DNA of 64,000 nucleotides from Streptomyces sp. NBC_01788 (GTDB lineage: Bacteria > Actinomycetota > Actinomycetes > Streptomycetales > Streptomycetaceae). Both the position numbers and the translations under genes were made by a program. The DNA lies in the NCBI RefSeq assembly GCF_035917575.1, contig NZ_CP109090.1, positions 806,001 through 870,000 on the forward strand. Direction: 5' to 3'. Below the pieces are notes generated by a model. It ran no database searches and was not told where the DNA came from. It saw only the letters and a list, made by a program, of their open reading frames with translations. Below are positions 49,377 through 59,147 of this stretch, piece by piece (the stretch's first letter is position 1; each line of letters begins with the position of its first letter).

Positions 49377-52163
49377 TCAGCCGGGAGCGTGCACCCCGGA
49401 TTCCTGCACAACTGCGGCCAACTCTCGCCTGCCCGTAATGCCGAGTTTACGATAGGAGTTAGTCAGGTGCTTTTCCACAGCCCGGGCACTCACTTGAAGT
49501 TCAGCTGCAATTTCCTGATTGGTGAGGCCGTTGACAACGAGTGATGCCACCCGGGTCTCGGTACGGGTGAGTGCCGTCCGTACGGCGGGGGCCGAGGGCC
49601 TGCCCTCCCCGGTGACCGGCCCGGGCAGCCAGGGAACGCCGCAGGACTCCGCCAGTTCACCGGCCTCACGCAAGGACTCCCGGGCCTCGGCGCCGTCACC
49701 CAGCTGTCGCCCCAAGTCCCGTACTGCCATGAAGAGTTCGAGTTGGTTGGCGGACTCGCGCAGTGTTCCCACCGCCTCCCGCAGCAGATCGACCCGCTCG
49801 TCCGCCCCGTCGGTGCGGGCGCGCAGCCGCAGCGCGCGGCCGATGGCCACCGGCGCCCCCCACTCCCTCGCCCGCGCGTACTCCTCCGCCGCAAGGGTCC
49901 GGGCCAGGTGATGGTCGCCGAGCTGGTGGGAGAGGGAGACCGCCCAGGGGCGCCAGGGGAACAGAACGGGATTGCGCCAGCCCGCGCACTCCAGTTGCCG
50001 GCCGCATTCCATGGCCGTCTCCAACGCCGCTTCGGCATCGCCCTCCTGGGCCTGCTCCGCCATCCGGAGCAGGCCCAGCAGCGCGGACGGGATCGGCCCG
50101 AGGCACCGGTCGGCCGCATCGCCCACGATGCGTGAGCTGAGCTGCATGTCACGGGTCGACAGCGCCAGCGCGCCCAGCACACCGTAGACGAAGCAGCGGC
50201 TCTCCTCGCGGATCGTGCCGGCCAGTTCGACGATGTGTTCCGCCTGCTCCCGGGCCTGGGGCAGCCGGCCGCGCGCGATGTGGAACAGCGCGCGCCGCGC
50301 GTGCGTCATGGCATCGGCGCCGTCGTCTCCGTGGCCGCCGCGCTCCGCCGCGTTCTGCCAGGACTCGGCGGCCTGCAGGGCGTCGGCGCCCACCAGGGAG
50401 AACAGCACGAGCTGCATCACCGAACCACCGCCCACGATGGTCGCCGGTTCCCAGTCGAGGACAGTGCGGGCCCGACGCACGACCTCCGACGCCTCTCCGT
50501 CGGCGCTGAGCGTCGCCGCGTGCAGCAGCACGGCCAGCAGTTCCCTGCCGCCGCGTGAGCGGACCGGGGGTTCCAGGACGCGCAGTCTCGCGACGGCGTC
50601 GGCGAGTTGGGCATAGTCGTCCAGACCCGCGTACCGCAGTCTCGCCTCCAGGCCGAGAGCCTCCTCGCCTCCGGAGTCGTCGCGCACGCAGGGGTCGACG
50701 AGGTCGTCGACGGCGCGCCTGAGCAGCGCGGCGCCCGACGGGGTCACGGGGCTGGTCACACAGGGCGAGAGCCGCAGCACCGCGGCGGCGCGGTCACGGG
50801 CCGTGGGAAGCAGGGGGAGCGCCTGCGCGACATGGGATTCGGCGGCCGGAGGGTCGAAGGACAACTCGACAGCGGCCAGCTCGACCAGCAGTTGGGCCCT
50901 GGTCCGGTCCTGCGCCACCGTTTCCAGCAGCGCCCGGCGCAGATACCGGGCGGCCAACTCCGGCCTCCCCTTGCGGCGTACGCTGTCCGCCGCGCTGCGC
51001 AGTACCGGGACGGCCCAGGCGTAGCCGGGCGTCGGAACCTCCATGAGCTGGGCGGCGACCTGCTCCGCCGGAAGCCCGCTGTCGTACAGGACCACCGCGG
51101 CGGTCTCCTGCCAGCGCTGCCGTTCGGCGGCGCTCATCGAGCATTCGACGGCCTCCCGTACGGACGGGTGGGCGAAGCGGGTCTCGTCCTCCTCGGCCGT
51201 CAGCCCCAGTTGGCGCAGGACGCGCAGCGCCGTCGTGAGGCCGACGTCGTCGAGTCCCGCGAGGCGGCCGAGGAGTGCGGGATCCTCGTGCCCGGCCAGC
51301 GTGGCGATCGCGGCCGCCGCGTCCCGGACCGGTTGGGGCTGGAGCAGCAGGCAGTTCACTAAGCGGTCGCGGAGTTGGGCAGGGTGCGCCGTGTGCAGGA
51401 GGCCCGTGCTCGCGGCCACGGGCGGGCAGCCCGTGAGGGCGGCTTCGGACAGTACGGACCGGAGGAACAGCGGGCAGCCCCGGGAGAGTTCGTGGCAGGC
51501 GTGGACGAAGTCCTCGTCTGCGGGTTCCCCCAGGTGCGCGCGAACGAGTTGCCCGGTGGCGGCCGGGGACAGGGGCTTGGGTCGCAGAACGCGGGCCGAG
51601 GCGCTCACCAGCTCCTGCACCAACGGGTCGCGCGAGCCGGGATCACCGTCCCGCAGGGTGCACACGAGCAGCAGCCGCAGTCCGTCCAGCCGCCGGGCGA
51701 GACGGGCGAGCCAGCTCAGCGACCGGGGGTCCGTCCACTGAAGGTCGTCGATGAGTACGAGCAGGGGCGCTGCGGCGCTCAACGTGGCCAGCAAGCCGCG
51801 CAGATCGCGCAGAACCGTCCCGTCCGAGGCGTCGGGACCGGGCACCAGGTCGTCGCCGAGCACCTGCCGGGCGGCCCCCGCGCCGGCGAGCAGCCGTTTC
51901 CGCACCGGTCCGGATGCCGTGGTCAGCAGGCTGTCGAACAGCTGACGCACCACACCGTGGGCGAGCCCCTGTTCCGTCGGTGCGGCGCCGGCCCGCAGCA
52001 CATGCACGGTGCCCTCGTCGGCGCAGCGCGGCAGTTCCTGCAACAGCGCCGAGCGGCCGATGCCGAGAGGCCCGGCCAGCACCATGACGGAGGAGCGCCC
52101 CTCGGCGGCGGCACGCAGGGCCTGTCGCACCGCCGCGAGCTCGGCACCTCGTTCGAGCAGCAT
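49377..52163 (-). CDS. LAL-type (LuxR large ATP-binding) regulator, LAL1
   Basis: This 928-residue regulator has an N-terminal AAA-like nucleotide-binding domain: Walker A VLAGPLGIGRSALLQEL (the Lys of GKS/T is Arg) and Walker B LLVLIDDLQWTDP. A long helical middle region and a C-terminal LuxR HTH (ETRVASLVVNGLTNQEIAAE and SARAVEKHLTNSYRKLGITG) follow. The class matches AmphRI-III, NysRI-III and FscRII-IV. Codon 268 (51360-51362) is TTA, so translation needs the bldA tRNA. The C-terminal HTH codons are unusually AT-rich. ATG 52163 has GGAAGGACAC. It lies 5 bp from LAL2 and is likely co-transcribed. Confidence 0.88.
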   Translation of the reverse strand: MLLERGAELAAVRQALRAAAEGRSSVMVLAGPLGIGRSALLQELPRCADEGTVHVLRAGAAPTEQGLAHGVVRQLFDSLLTTASGPVRKRLLAGAGAARQVLGDDLVPGPDASDGTVLRDLRGLLATLSAAAPLLVLIDDLQWTDPRSLSWLARLARRLDGLRLLLVCTLRDGDPGSRDPLVQELVSASARVLRPKPLSPAATGQLVRAHLGEPADEDFVHACHELSRGCPLFLRSVLSEAALTGCPPVAASTGLLHTAHPAQLRDRLVNCLLLQPQPVRDAAAAIATLAGHEDPALLGRLAGLDDVGLTTALRVLRQLGLTAEEDETRFAHPSVREAVECSMSAAERQRWQETAAVVLYDSGLPAEQVAAQLMEVPTPGYAWAVPVLRSAADSVRRKGRPELAARYLRRALLETVAQDRTRAQLLVELAAVELSFDPPAAESHVAQALPLLPTARDRAAAVLRLSPCVTSPVTPSGAALLRRAVDDLVDPCVRDDSGGEEALGLEARLRYAGLDDYAQLADAVARLRVLEPPVRSRGGRELLAVLLHAATLSADGEASEVVRRARTVLDWEPATIVGGGSVMQLVLFSLVGADALQAAESWQNAAERGGHGDDGADAMTHARRALFHIARGRLPQAREQAEHIVELAGTIREESRCFVYGVLGALALSTRDMQLSSRIVGDAADRCLGPIPSALLGLLRMAEQAQEGDAEAALETAMECGRQLECAGWRNPVLFPWRPWAVSLSHQLGDHHLARTLAAEEYARAREWGAPVAIGRALRLRARTDGADERVDLLREAVGTLRESANQLELFMAVRDLGRQLGDGAEARESLREAGELAESCGVPWLPGPVTGEGRPSAPAVRTALTRTETRVASLVVNGLTNQEIAAELQVSARAVEKHLTNSYRKLGITGRRELAAVVQESGVHAPG

Positions 52164-52168
52164 CCCGT

Positions 52169-54940
52169 TCAGTGTCCTTCCATCGCGCGGACCAGTTCCC
52201 GCAGTTCCTGGCGCCCGTTGATCCGCAGCTTGCGGTAGACGCGGGCGAGCCGGAGTTCGACCGCACGGCTGGAGATCCCCAGAAGCGCGGCGATGTCGCG
52301 GTTGCTGCGGCCGCGGCCGGCGAGGAGCGCCGACTGCTGCTCGGCCTCCGAGAGGGCGTCCCAGCCGGGGACCGACACCGTTCCGGTGGCCGCTCCGGCC
52401 AGGGCGCGGGCCCTGACCGCCATGGGGGCGGCCGGGTGAGCGGCGGTGAGCGCGCTCAGTTCGGCGAGCGACAGGGCGGCCATCCGCCGGTCACCGCCGT
52501 TCTCGGTCATCTCCAGGGCGGTGTACTCCGCCAGGACCCGGGTGTACTCCGGGCCGGTGGGCGCCGAGCGCACCGCTCCCATGGCCGAGCGGATGCCCGT
52601 CAGGCGGTCCTCACGTCCGGCCACCAGCACAGCCGTCAACTGGGCCCAGGCGAGGGTGCTGCCCGTGCCCCAGCGCCGGGCGAGCGCCAGTTCCTGTTCG
52701 CTCAGCCGCCGCGCCTCGGCAGACTCGCCCAGGGTGTGGCAGGTCAGTGCCGTCAGCGAACGCCACGGTACCAGTGCGGAGTTGAGGTGATGACGGCTCA
52801 GCAGCCGACGGCCGCACTCCCGGAACTGGTCGCGCGCCTCGACGGGGTTGCCACCGCGCAGCGCGACCACGCCGCGCGCGAACAGCAGGCGGGGCCAGTG
52901 CTCGCTGTCCTCCGCGGCGGGTGGCAGGGGCGTGGCGGCACGCTCGCGTGCGACGTCCTCACGGCCGCTCTCCACGTCCACGATGGCGCGGATGCCGTAC
53001 AGATGGGGCAGCAGGGCATCCGACCTGCCGAGCCGGCTCGCCCCCTGCTCGGCGGCCTCCAGGTCGCGATCGGCCTGGGCGTGCAGGCCTCGGCGGGTGT
53101 TGAGTTCACCGCGCAGGGCGAGGATCTGGGGGGCGGCGAGCCGGAGCCTGCTGCCGTCGAGTGCGCCGAGAAGCCGGTTCAGGCCGGACTCGGCGTCGTC
53201 GAGCGCGTCGGCGAGGCTGAGGGCCTTGCAGGCGGCCAGGACGGTCTGGACGAGCGGGCCGTCCGGCCGCCGGTCGTCGGCGAGGGCGGCCCGGGCCAGG
53301 CTCCCGACCTCGTCCAGGCTCTCGCCGTACAGGGCGAGTTGCCAGGCGCGCACGGCGGCCTGCGCGGGTGAGGCCGGGCGCTGTGGCAGCGGCGGCACCG
53401 TGGGTATGGTGGCCGCGCCGATCGCCTGACCGGTGGGGTCGGCGGCCCAGAAGAGCGCGAGCAGGTCGTCCCGTTCGGGCGCGGCCGCGGTGGTCAGCGC
53501 GTCGGCGAGCGACCGGCGCACCACGTCGGTGCCGCCACCGGTGAGGCCGAGGTCCGCGGCGTGCAGGCGTACGGCGGCGGGGGTCTGCGGTGTGCGGATC
53601 AGCCGCTCGATCCGCAGGTCGCCGGCCTCGGGTTCGGTGACCAGGTGGACGGCGGCCAGTTCGAGGCGGAGGCGGGCGCGCTCGCCGGGGTCCCGTTCCT
53701 CCTCCGCCGCGCGCGCCAGGAGCAGGGCGGCGCGGTCGTGCTCGCCCTCCCGTACGGCGTGGTCCGCCTCGCGTCGCAGGGTGTGGATCGCCCAGGCGGA
53801 CCCGGTCGGGCGCGCGGCGAGCAGCAGGCCGGCCACGGCACGGTCCTCGGCTCCGGAGCGATGGGCGAGTTCGGCGGCCCGGACGTGCAGGTCGGCCCGG
53901 TCGTCGGCGGTCATCTCCTCCAGCACGCGGACCCGCAGGGCCGGGTCGACCGCGAGGCGGCCGTCCGGCAGCGCCCGGATTCCGGTGGTCCGGGTCAGGG
54001 CCACCCGCAGCCGGCGTTCGTTGAGTGAGCCGGCGTGGGCGAGCGTGCGCACGAGGGGGAAGTCGAGCAGGTCTCCGCAGACCGCCAGCACCCGCACCAC
54101 GTCGCCCGCTTCGGCGCCGAGTGTCCGCACGGCGCTCATCAGGTGGTCGCCGAGGACGGCGGTGCCGGTCGTCCGCAGCACCGGCACCTTGGCCGCGGCC
54201 GGCCGGTGGCCGAGCGCGGCGAACCGCTGCAACAGGTCGTGCAGCACGGCTGGATGACCGTCGCTGATCCGGCCGGCCTCGGCCGTGAACGCCTCGTCCG
54301 CGCGTCCGCACACCCGGTTCACCTCGGCGGCGATCTCGTCCGGGGGCAGCGGTGCCAGGGTCAGGTGGTGGGCGGCCGGGCCGGGCACGGAGCCGAGCCG
54401 ACCGGACCATCCGGGATCGGGCGCCGCCGCGTCGTCACCGCCGCACACCACCGCGAGCGGTGTCCCGGCGGATCTTCGCAGCAGCGCCTGGAGCCAGTGC
54501 AGCGACTCCCGGTCGAGCCGGTGCGCGTCCTCGACGGCCAGGACGGTCGGACACGTCCGTGCCGCGCGCAGCAGCGCGGCCAGCCCCGGAAAGGGCTCGT
54601 GCCGCGTCGGCCCCGGGGGCGCCGCCGTGGGGTCGAGCGGTTCGAGGAGTTGCGTGACCACTCCGTACGGCAGCTCCGACTCCGCCAGCGCCGCCCGGGC
54701 GCGCAACACGCGAAGGCCCGACGCGCCGGCCCGGTCGGCGGCCCAGCGCACCAGCGCGGACTGGCCGAGGCCGCTTCGGCCCGACAGTGTGACGAGCACC
54801 GGGCCCGAGGTGTCGAGCCCGTCGAGGACGGCCGTCATCATCGACCGCTCCCGCGCCCGGACGCGGGACGGTGGATCCTCGACGGCCACCGCCGACCGTG
54901 TGCGGTGCCACGCGTGGGGAGATGGGGTCCACCCCGTCAT
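52169..54940 (-). CDS. LAL-type regulator, LAL2
   Basis: This 923-residue regulator has Walker A LVTLSGRSGLGQSALVRWAA, where the catalytic Lys is replaced by Gln, and a Walker B-like VLAVEDAHRLDRESLHWL. A helical central region follows (DRAVAGLLLAARPTGSAWAI), then a LuxR HTH (LSEAEQQSALLAGRGRSNRD, SSRAVELRLARVYRKLRING). It is of the same family as LAL1 and LAL3. ATG 54940 has AGGGTGATGGACGG, not a typical site. It ends 5 bp before LAL1. It may bind ATP weakly or not at all. Confidence 0.85.
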   Translation of the reverse strand: MTGWTPSPHAWHRTRSAVAVEDPPSRVRARERSMMTAVLDGLDTSGPVLVTLSGRSGLGQSALVRWAADRAGASGLRVLRARAALAESELPYGVVTQLLEPLDPTAAPPGPTRHEPFPGLAALLRAARTCPTVLAVEDAHRLDRESLHWLQALLRRSAGTPLAVVCGGDDAAAPDPGWSGRLGSVPGPAAHHLTLAPLPPDEIAAEVNRVCGRADEAFTAEAGRISDGHPAVLHDLLQRFAALGHRPAAAKVPVLRTTGTAVLGDHLMSAVRTLGAEAGDVVRVLAVCGDLLDFPLVRTLAHAGSLNERRLRVALTRTTGIRALPDGRLAVDPALRVRVLEEMTADDRADLHVRAAELAHRSGAEDRAVAGLLLAARPTGSAWAIHTLRREADHAVREGEHDRAALLLARAAEEERDPGERARLRLELAAVHLVTEPEAGDLRIERLIRTPQTPAAVRLHAADLGLTGGGTDVVRRSLADALTTAAAPERDDLLALFWAADPTGQAIGAATIPTVPPLPQRPASPAQAAVRAWQLALYGESLDEVGSLARAALADDRRPDGPLVQTVLAACKALSLADALDDAESGLNRLLGALDGSRLRLAAPQILALRGELNTRRGLHAQADRDLEAAEQGASRLGRSDALLPHLYGIRAIVDVESGREDVARERAATPLPPAAEDSEHWPRLLFARGVVALRGGNPVEARDQFRECGRRLLSRHHLNSALVPWRSLTALTCHTLGESAEARRLSEQELALARRWGTGSTLAWAQLTAVLVAGREDRLTGIRSAMGAVRSAPTGPEYTRVLAEYTALEMTENGGDRRMAALSLAELSALTAAHPAAPMAVRARALAGAATGTVSVPGWDALSEAEQQSALLAGRGRSNRDIAALLGISSRAVELRLARVYRKLRINGRQELRELVRAMEGH

Positions 54941-55009
54941 CCGTCCATCACCCTGTCTTCCTGCCCCCGTTCGTTTCTGCGGCGCGTGAATCCCCGACAG
55001 GACGGACCC

Positions 55010-57847
55010 TCACGCTCCTTCCAGCACCGGCCGGCCCGGCCAGGAGCCGCCGTGCACGGCGCGCAGCGCGTCCATGAGCTGGTCCCGTCGACGCACACCG
55101 AGCTTGCGGTAGACGTTGGTCAGATGGGACTCCACGGTGCGCACCGTGACGAACAGCCGTTGCGCGATCTGGCGGTTGCTCGCCCCGGACACCGCGAGAC
55201 CGGCCACCTTGAGCTCAGTGGTGGTGAGCAGGCCTCCGGTCGGCGCGTCGGCGGCCTGGCCCATGCGTCCCCCGGCGGAGACCAGCAGGCTGCGGGCCGA
55301 CTCCGCCAGCGCGAGCGCCCCGCAACCTCCCGCGATACCGGCCGCCTGGCGCAGCCGCTCCCGGGCGCCGGCCTCGTCGCCGTGCACCAGCAGGGCCCGG
55401 CCCAGCGCGTATTCGGCGCGGGCGTACGCGGACACCGCGGGCGACCGGGACAGTTCGTGGGCCGACTCGGCGAGCAGGTCGAGCCCGGCCCGGCCCGGTG
55501 TGAGGACGCCTGCGGCGAGGGCGGCGAGGCCGAGAGCGCGGGGCGTTCCCCAGCGGCGGGCGCGTTCGGCTCCCTGCTCGGCCAGTTGCCTGCCTTCGGC
55601 GGGCCGGATGGACGCGAGGATCAGGCAGCTGTCCACCCACCAGGAAGTCAGCACGGGGTTCAGCACACCGGCGGTCTCCTGCACGGCGCCGCACTCGCGC
55701 ATCAGCCGCAGCGCCTGACGGGGGTGGCCGGTCGCCCAGCGGGTGCGGGCGCGGGTGTGCAGGTACACCAGGTAGGCGAGGGCCGAGCCGGTCGCCTCGC
55801 CGCGCCCGATCCGATCCAGCAGCCGCTCGGCCTGCTGCGGTTCGCCGCGGTCGACGAGCACCGACGCCAGCACCGCCCGTGCCGTCACCAGCCGGGCCTC
55901 GCAGTTCCTCCGGCCCACCGCGGCGATCGTCGCGCGGGCCTCCGCGGCGGCGTCGACGAGGGCTCCGTCACGGTGCAGCAGATGGGACCTCAGGGAGCCG
56001 GCGAGCACCCGGACCCAGGTCGTCGGTTCGTCGCCCGCGCTCCGCAGCATGGCGTCCAGCGCGGCGTGCGCCTCGGTGGTCTCGTCCGCGAGGACGAGTG
56101 TGGCGGCGGCGGTGAACCGCAGCCAGGGCGGCTGCTGGGGGGAGGTCGTCTCCAGCGCGCGCCGGGCGCCCTTCACGGCCGCCTCCCGGGAGTCGCCGGC
56201 CAACGCGGTGCGCAGCGCGGCCAGCGCCTCCGTCTGGTGCCGGTCGGTGCGCAGCCGGTACGAAGCCGTCACCAGGCCGCGGTGCTCCCGCGCCGCCCCG
56301 CCGGTCCCGCGCCGGCCCATGAGCAGCAGTACGGCCGCCACCTGGTCACGCAGGTGGGGGGCGCGCTCGGGGCCGGTCGTCAGGGCGTCCCAGGCGGTCT
56401 CCAGGGCGCCCACGATCTCCGCCCGGGAGGCCGCAGGGAGCGGTACGGTCAGGCAGGCCATGGCGAACTGGACCGCGATGCCGGCTCTTTCGCGTGTGTC
56501 GGCCGTGCCGGCGAGCGCCGCGCGGAACAGCGGAACGGAGCTCAGGGGGTCGCCGGGTGCCACGGCGAGCGCCAGCCCGAGTCGCGTCTCGATGTCGTCG
56601 GGCTCGGCCTCCAGGACCCGGCGCAGGCAGTCGGCGGCGTCGGCGAAGGCGCCGCGCTGCTCGGCCCGGGCGGCGGCGTCCCGCAGGACCGCGGTCATCC
56701 AGGGTTCCAGGACGCCCGGCATCCGCATCAGATGGCGGGCCACCTCTTCGGCGGGCCGGCCGGCGTCGCTGAGCAGCAGCGCGGCACGGGCGGGCATGTC
56801 GGCGGTCCGCTCGGTGCCGAGCGGTTCGCGCAGCGCGGAACGTACGGCCTCGTGCACCAGTGCGGTGCCGTCGGAGGTGAGGGCTCCCGCGTGGCGCAGC
56901 ACGGCGATCGCCTCGTCGGCCTGCGCGCGGTCCACCTCCGCCAGTACCGCGAGGCGCTCCGGGGGCTGGGTGCCGCCGAGCAGCGCGACCGCCGTGGCGA
57001 CGCCGCGGACCGCGGGCGACTCGCGGTCGAGCACACGCCGCACCGCCCGGGCGGCCATGCCGCCGCCGAGGTCCCATGCCTGGCGCGCTCCGGCCTCGTC
57101 CGGAGCGGCACCGCGCCTTCTGAGCTCGCGCAGCAGTCCTACGGCGGTGCGCGGGTTGCCGCCGGTGACCGCGGCGACGCGCTCGGCGAGCAGCGGGTGC
57201 ACCGGCCCGCCGAAGACCTCTTCGGCGAGGCTGCCGACGGCGTCGGTGCCGAGCGGCCCGAGGTGTGTCACGGACACCGCGGGGTGGGCGAGGAGGTCGG
57301 CCCAGGCCCGGGGAGCGCGCGGTTCGGCGCCGGAGCCGCGGGCGAGGACCACGAGAAGCGGTTGCCCGGCTGCCCGCCGCATCAGGAACTCCAGCCAGCG
57401 CAGGGAGTGTTCGTCGCAGTGGTGGGCGTCGTCGAGCACGAGCAGCAGTGGCCGCTTCGCAGTGAGCCGCAGCACGTGCCCGACAAGCCGGCGGAACACC
57501 GGGTAGGCCGTGGTGAGGGCGAACTGCTGGGCGTCCCCGGGACCGGGCAGGATCATGGCCGGGCTGTCCGTGCCTGGTTCCGGCTCCCGGCGGTCCGGGG
57601 CCGGTGCGCCCGCCGGCGTGAACAGCGCCCTCAGCCCCGCGTAGGCCCCGGCGCCTCCGGCCGCCTCGCCGCAGTGGGCCCGCAGCACCGTCATGTCCCG
57701 GCAGGCGGGGGCACGCAGCAGGGCGTCGAGGAGAACCGTCTTGCCGTAGCCGGGCGGCGCGGTCAGGACGACGCACCCCGTTTCGCCGCGGCGTGCGGCG
57801 GCCGCCCCGGCGCCGAGTGCGGTCAGCTCGTTGTCGCGGCCGTGCAT
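55010..57847 (-). CDS. LAL-type regulator, LAL3
   Basis: This 945-residue regulator has an intact Walker A (LTAPPGYGKTVLLDALLR, with GKT) and Walker B LLLVLDDAHHCDEHSLRWLE. The helical middle contains MPGVLEPWMTAVLRDAAARA, and the C-terminal LuxR HTH reads TTELKVAGLAVSGASNRQIA and TVRTVESHLTNVYRKLGVRR. Unlike LAL1 and LAL2 it keeps the key Lys. The start ATG 57847 overlaps the MarR stop by 1 nt (TGATG), so they are coupled. The site CTCCGGAG is upstream. It is 69 bp before LAL2, part of a four-regulator run. Confidence 0.88.
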   Translation of the reverse strand: MHGRDNELTALGAGAAAARRGETGCVVLTAPPGYGKTVLLDALLRAPACRDMTVLRAHCGEAAGGAGAYAGLRALFTPAGAPAPDRREPEPGTDSPAMILPGPGDAQQFALTTAYPVFRRLVGHVLRLTAKRPLLLVLDDAHHCDEHSLRWLEFLMRRAAGQPLLVVLARGSGAEPRAPRAWADLLAHPAVSVTHLGPLGTDAVGSLAEEVFGGPVHPLLAERVAAVTGGNPRTAVGLLRELRRRGAAPDEAGARQAWDLGGGMAARAVRRVLDRESPAVRGVATAVALLGGTQPPERLAVLAEVDRAQADEAIAVLRHAGALTSDGTALVHEAVRSALREPLGTERTADMPARAALLLSDAGRPAEEVARHLMRMPGVLEPWMTAVLRDAAARAEQRGAFADAADCLRRVLEAEPDDIETRLGLALAVAPGDPLSSVPLFRAALAGTADTRERAGIAVQFAMACLTVPLPAASRAEIVGALETAWDALTTGPERAPHLRDQVAAVLLLMGRRGTGGAAREHRGLVTASYRLRTDRHQTEALAALRTALAGDSREAAVKGARRALETTSPQQPPWLRFTAAATLVLADETTEAHAALDAMLRSAGDEPTTWVRVLAGSLRSHLLHRDGALVDAAAEARATIAAVGRRNCEARLVTARAVLASVLVDRGEPQQAERLLDRIGRGEATGSALAYLVYLHTRARTRWATGHPRQALRLMRECGAVQETAGVLNPVLTSWWVDSCLILASIRPAEGRQLAEQGAERARRWGTPRALGLAALAAGVLTPGRAGLDLLAESAHELSRSPAVSAYARAEYALGRALLVHGDEAGARERLRQAAGIAGGCGALALAESARSLLVSAGGRMGQAADAPTGGLLTTTELKVAGLAVSGASNRQIAQRLFVTVRTVESHLTNVYRKLGVRRRDQLMDALRAVHGGSWPGRPVLEGA

Positions 57848-58293
57848 CACGTCGTACTCCGGAGGCGGTCGAGCAGATCGTCCAGGACGGCCAGGTCGTC
57901 CTCGCTGAACTTCGCGAAGGAGGCCCGCAGGTTGCGTACGTGCCCGACAGCGGCCCGGGCGAGGATGTCGTGCCCGGCGTCGGTGATGGCGGCGTAGGCG
58001 ATCCGCCGGTCCCTGAGGCAGGGGCAGCGCTCGACGTAGCCGGCCGCCTGGATCCGGTCGATCAGCCTGGTGACCCCGCCGGTGGTCAGGGCGATCTGGT
58101 CGGCCAACGCACTCATGGACAACTGACCTCTCTCCGCGCGGGCGAGCCGTATCAGCACCTCGAACCAGAGGTGGGGCAGGCCGACTTCCGTCTGCATGGC
58201 CGTACCCAGGCGCCGCTCCAGATGACAGTGGGTCTCCACGAGACGGCCGAACGTGGTGATGAGGGGGTGGTCGATCAGGTCCGAGGAAGGCAC
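57847..58293 (-). CDS. MarR-family transcriptional regulator
   Basis: This 148-residue winged-helix protein has the MarR layout: LITTFGRLVETHCHLERRLG, helices QLSMSALADQIALTTGGVTR and DRIQAAGYVERCPCLRDRRI, and FAKFSEDDLAVLDDLLDRL. The DRR motif of the wing is present. It heads the unit MarR-LAL3-LAL2-LAL1. The GTG start has no Shine-Dalgarno site, but TAGAAT ends 7 nt upstream with CTGACT 17 nt before it, which fits a leaderless transcript. The ligand is unknown. Confidence 0.85.
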   Translation of the reverse strand: MPSSDLIDHPLITTFGRLVETHCHLERRLGTAMQTEVGLPHLWFEVLIRLARAERGQLSMSALADQIALTTGGVTRLIDRIQAAGYVERCPCLRDRRIAYAAITDAGHDILARAAVGHVRNLRASFAKFSEDDLAVLDDLLDRLRSTT

Positions 58294-59147
58294 TCAAAGA
58301 TTCTATGCCAGAACAGTTGTGCAGTCAGCTATTGCCAAGTCAGAGACATGCGGTTCACGTGCGAATGTCCGGCCGAACAGCATTACGCGCCGATGTCTGT
58401 GTTCGCACGAGTCGGACCCTCATGTCCAGTGGCCCGCTTTGCGAAAGTCAACGAGTGTCCACATGGCCGGCGGCGGGATGTCGTACGGTGCGCGCGGACC
58501 CCCGGGACCGACCGGAAAACGCTCGCCGGGTCCGTCATTCGCCGGGTACCGCGGCCCGGTGCCGACCCGGCCACCCCGACGGCGAGAGGGCACCCACCGA
58601 GCCGGAAGGCGTGACCCGCATCACCCCGCCAACGCGCCACCCATACACCGCTCCACCTGCCCCGACCGCGCACTCGACACTAGGGAATTTCCGGTGGTGC
58701 GCATGAGATCACATAGGGAGGCGATACACGCCCGGACCGGAAGGAGCGGGAGTCCGATGAGAACCACGGGATCGTCGAACCACCCCCGCCGCACTCGGGC
58801 TTCCGCGCGAGTCCACACCCTGAAATTCGAGCCCGGATAGGCACCTGAGTTCCCGACAGCAAATACCTTCGGATGGATCGCGCTTAAACTGCTCAATTTC
58901 GCCCACCCGGTTCCTCTCAGAGAGTGGAACCGCCTTGCCACGCTGTCAAGAATAGGGACTGCCCGAGCGGTGCCCGCTTGATGACCGAATTGCACTCGGC
59001 CGGAATCAACACACTTCTCTCACCCTCCGGAACCCGAGCCACCCAATCCGCAGCACGGGGACCGACGCATGCCCCGGTTCCGGCTGACGACGCTCTCCCT
59101 CCGACGCCCTGGTCCCGGTCCCCACACCAGTGGAGCGAGGACCCGCG
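58294..59147. promoter_or_regulatory. 854-bp divergent region between MarR and pabAB-like genes with PimM-type boxes
   Basis: No codon-biased gene is present. The region is lower in GC from about 58660 to 59060. Two sites resemble the PimM-class consensus CTVGGGAWWTCCCBAG: CTAGGGAATTTCCGGT at 58680-58695 (13 of 16 fit) and ATAGGGACTGCCCGAG at 58952-58967 (13 of 16). The second is 181 bp before the pabAB start. The MarR promoter is at the left end (TAGAAT near 58300). The pabAB ribosome site is GCGAGGACCCGCG. Confidence 0.6.

Noticed and set aside
54035..57997. 1320-codon open frame on the plus strand opposite the LAL2 and LAL3 genes
   Set aside because: It is an antisense shadow. The minus-strand frames show Walker and HTH motifs in LAL proteins, and no motif is present in this one.
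58621..58995. 124-codon minus-strand frame in the MarR-pabAB gap
   Set aside because: No ribosome site, no third-position bias and no known domain. The sequence is better explained as regulatory DNA with PimM-type sites.
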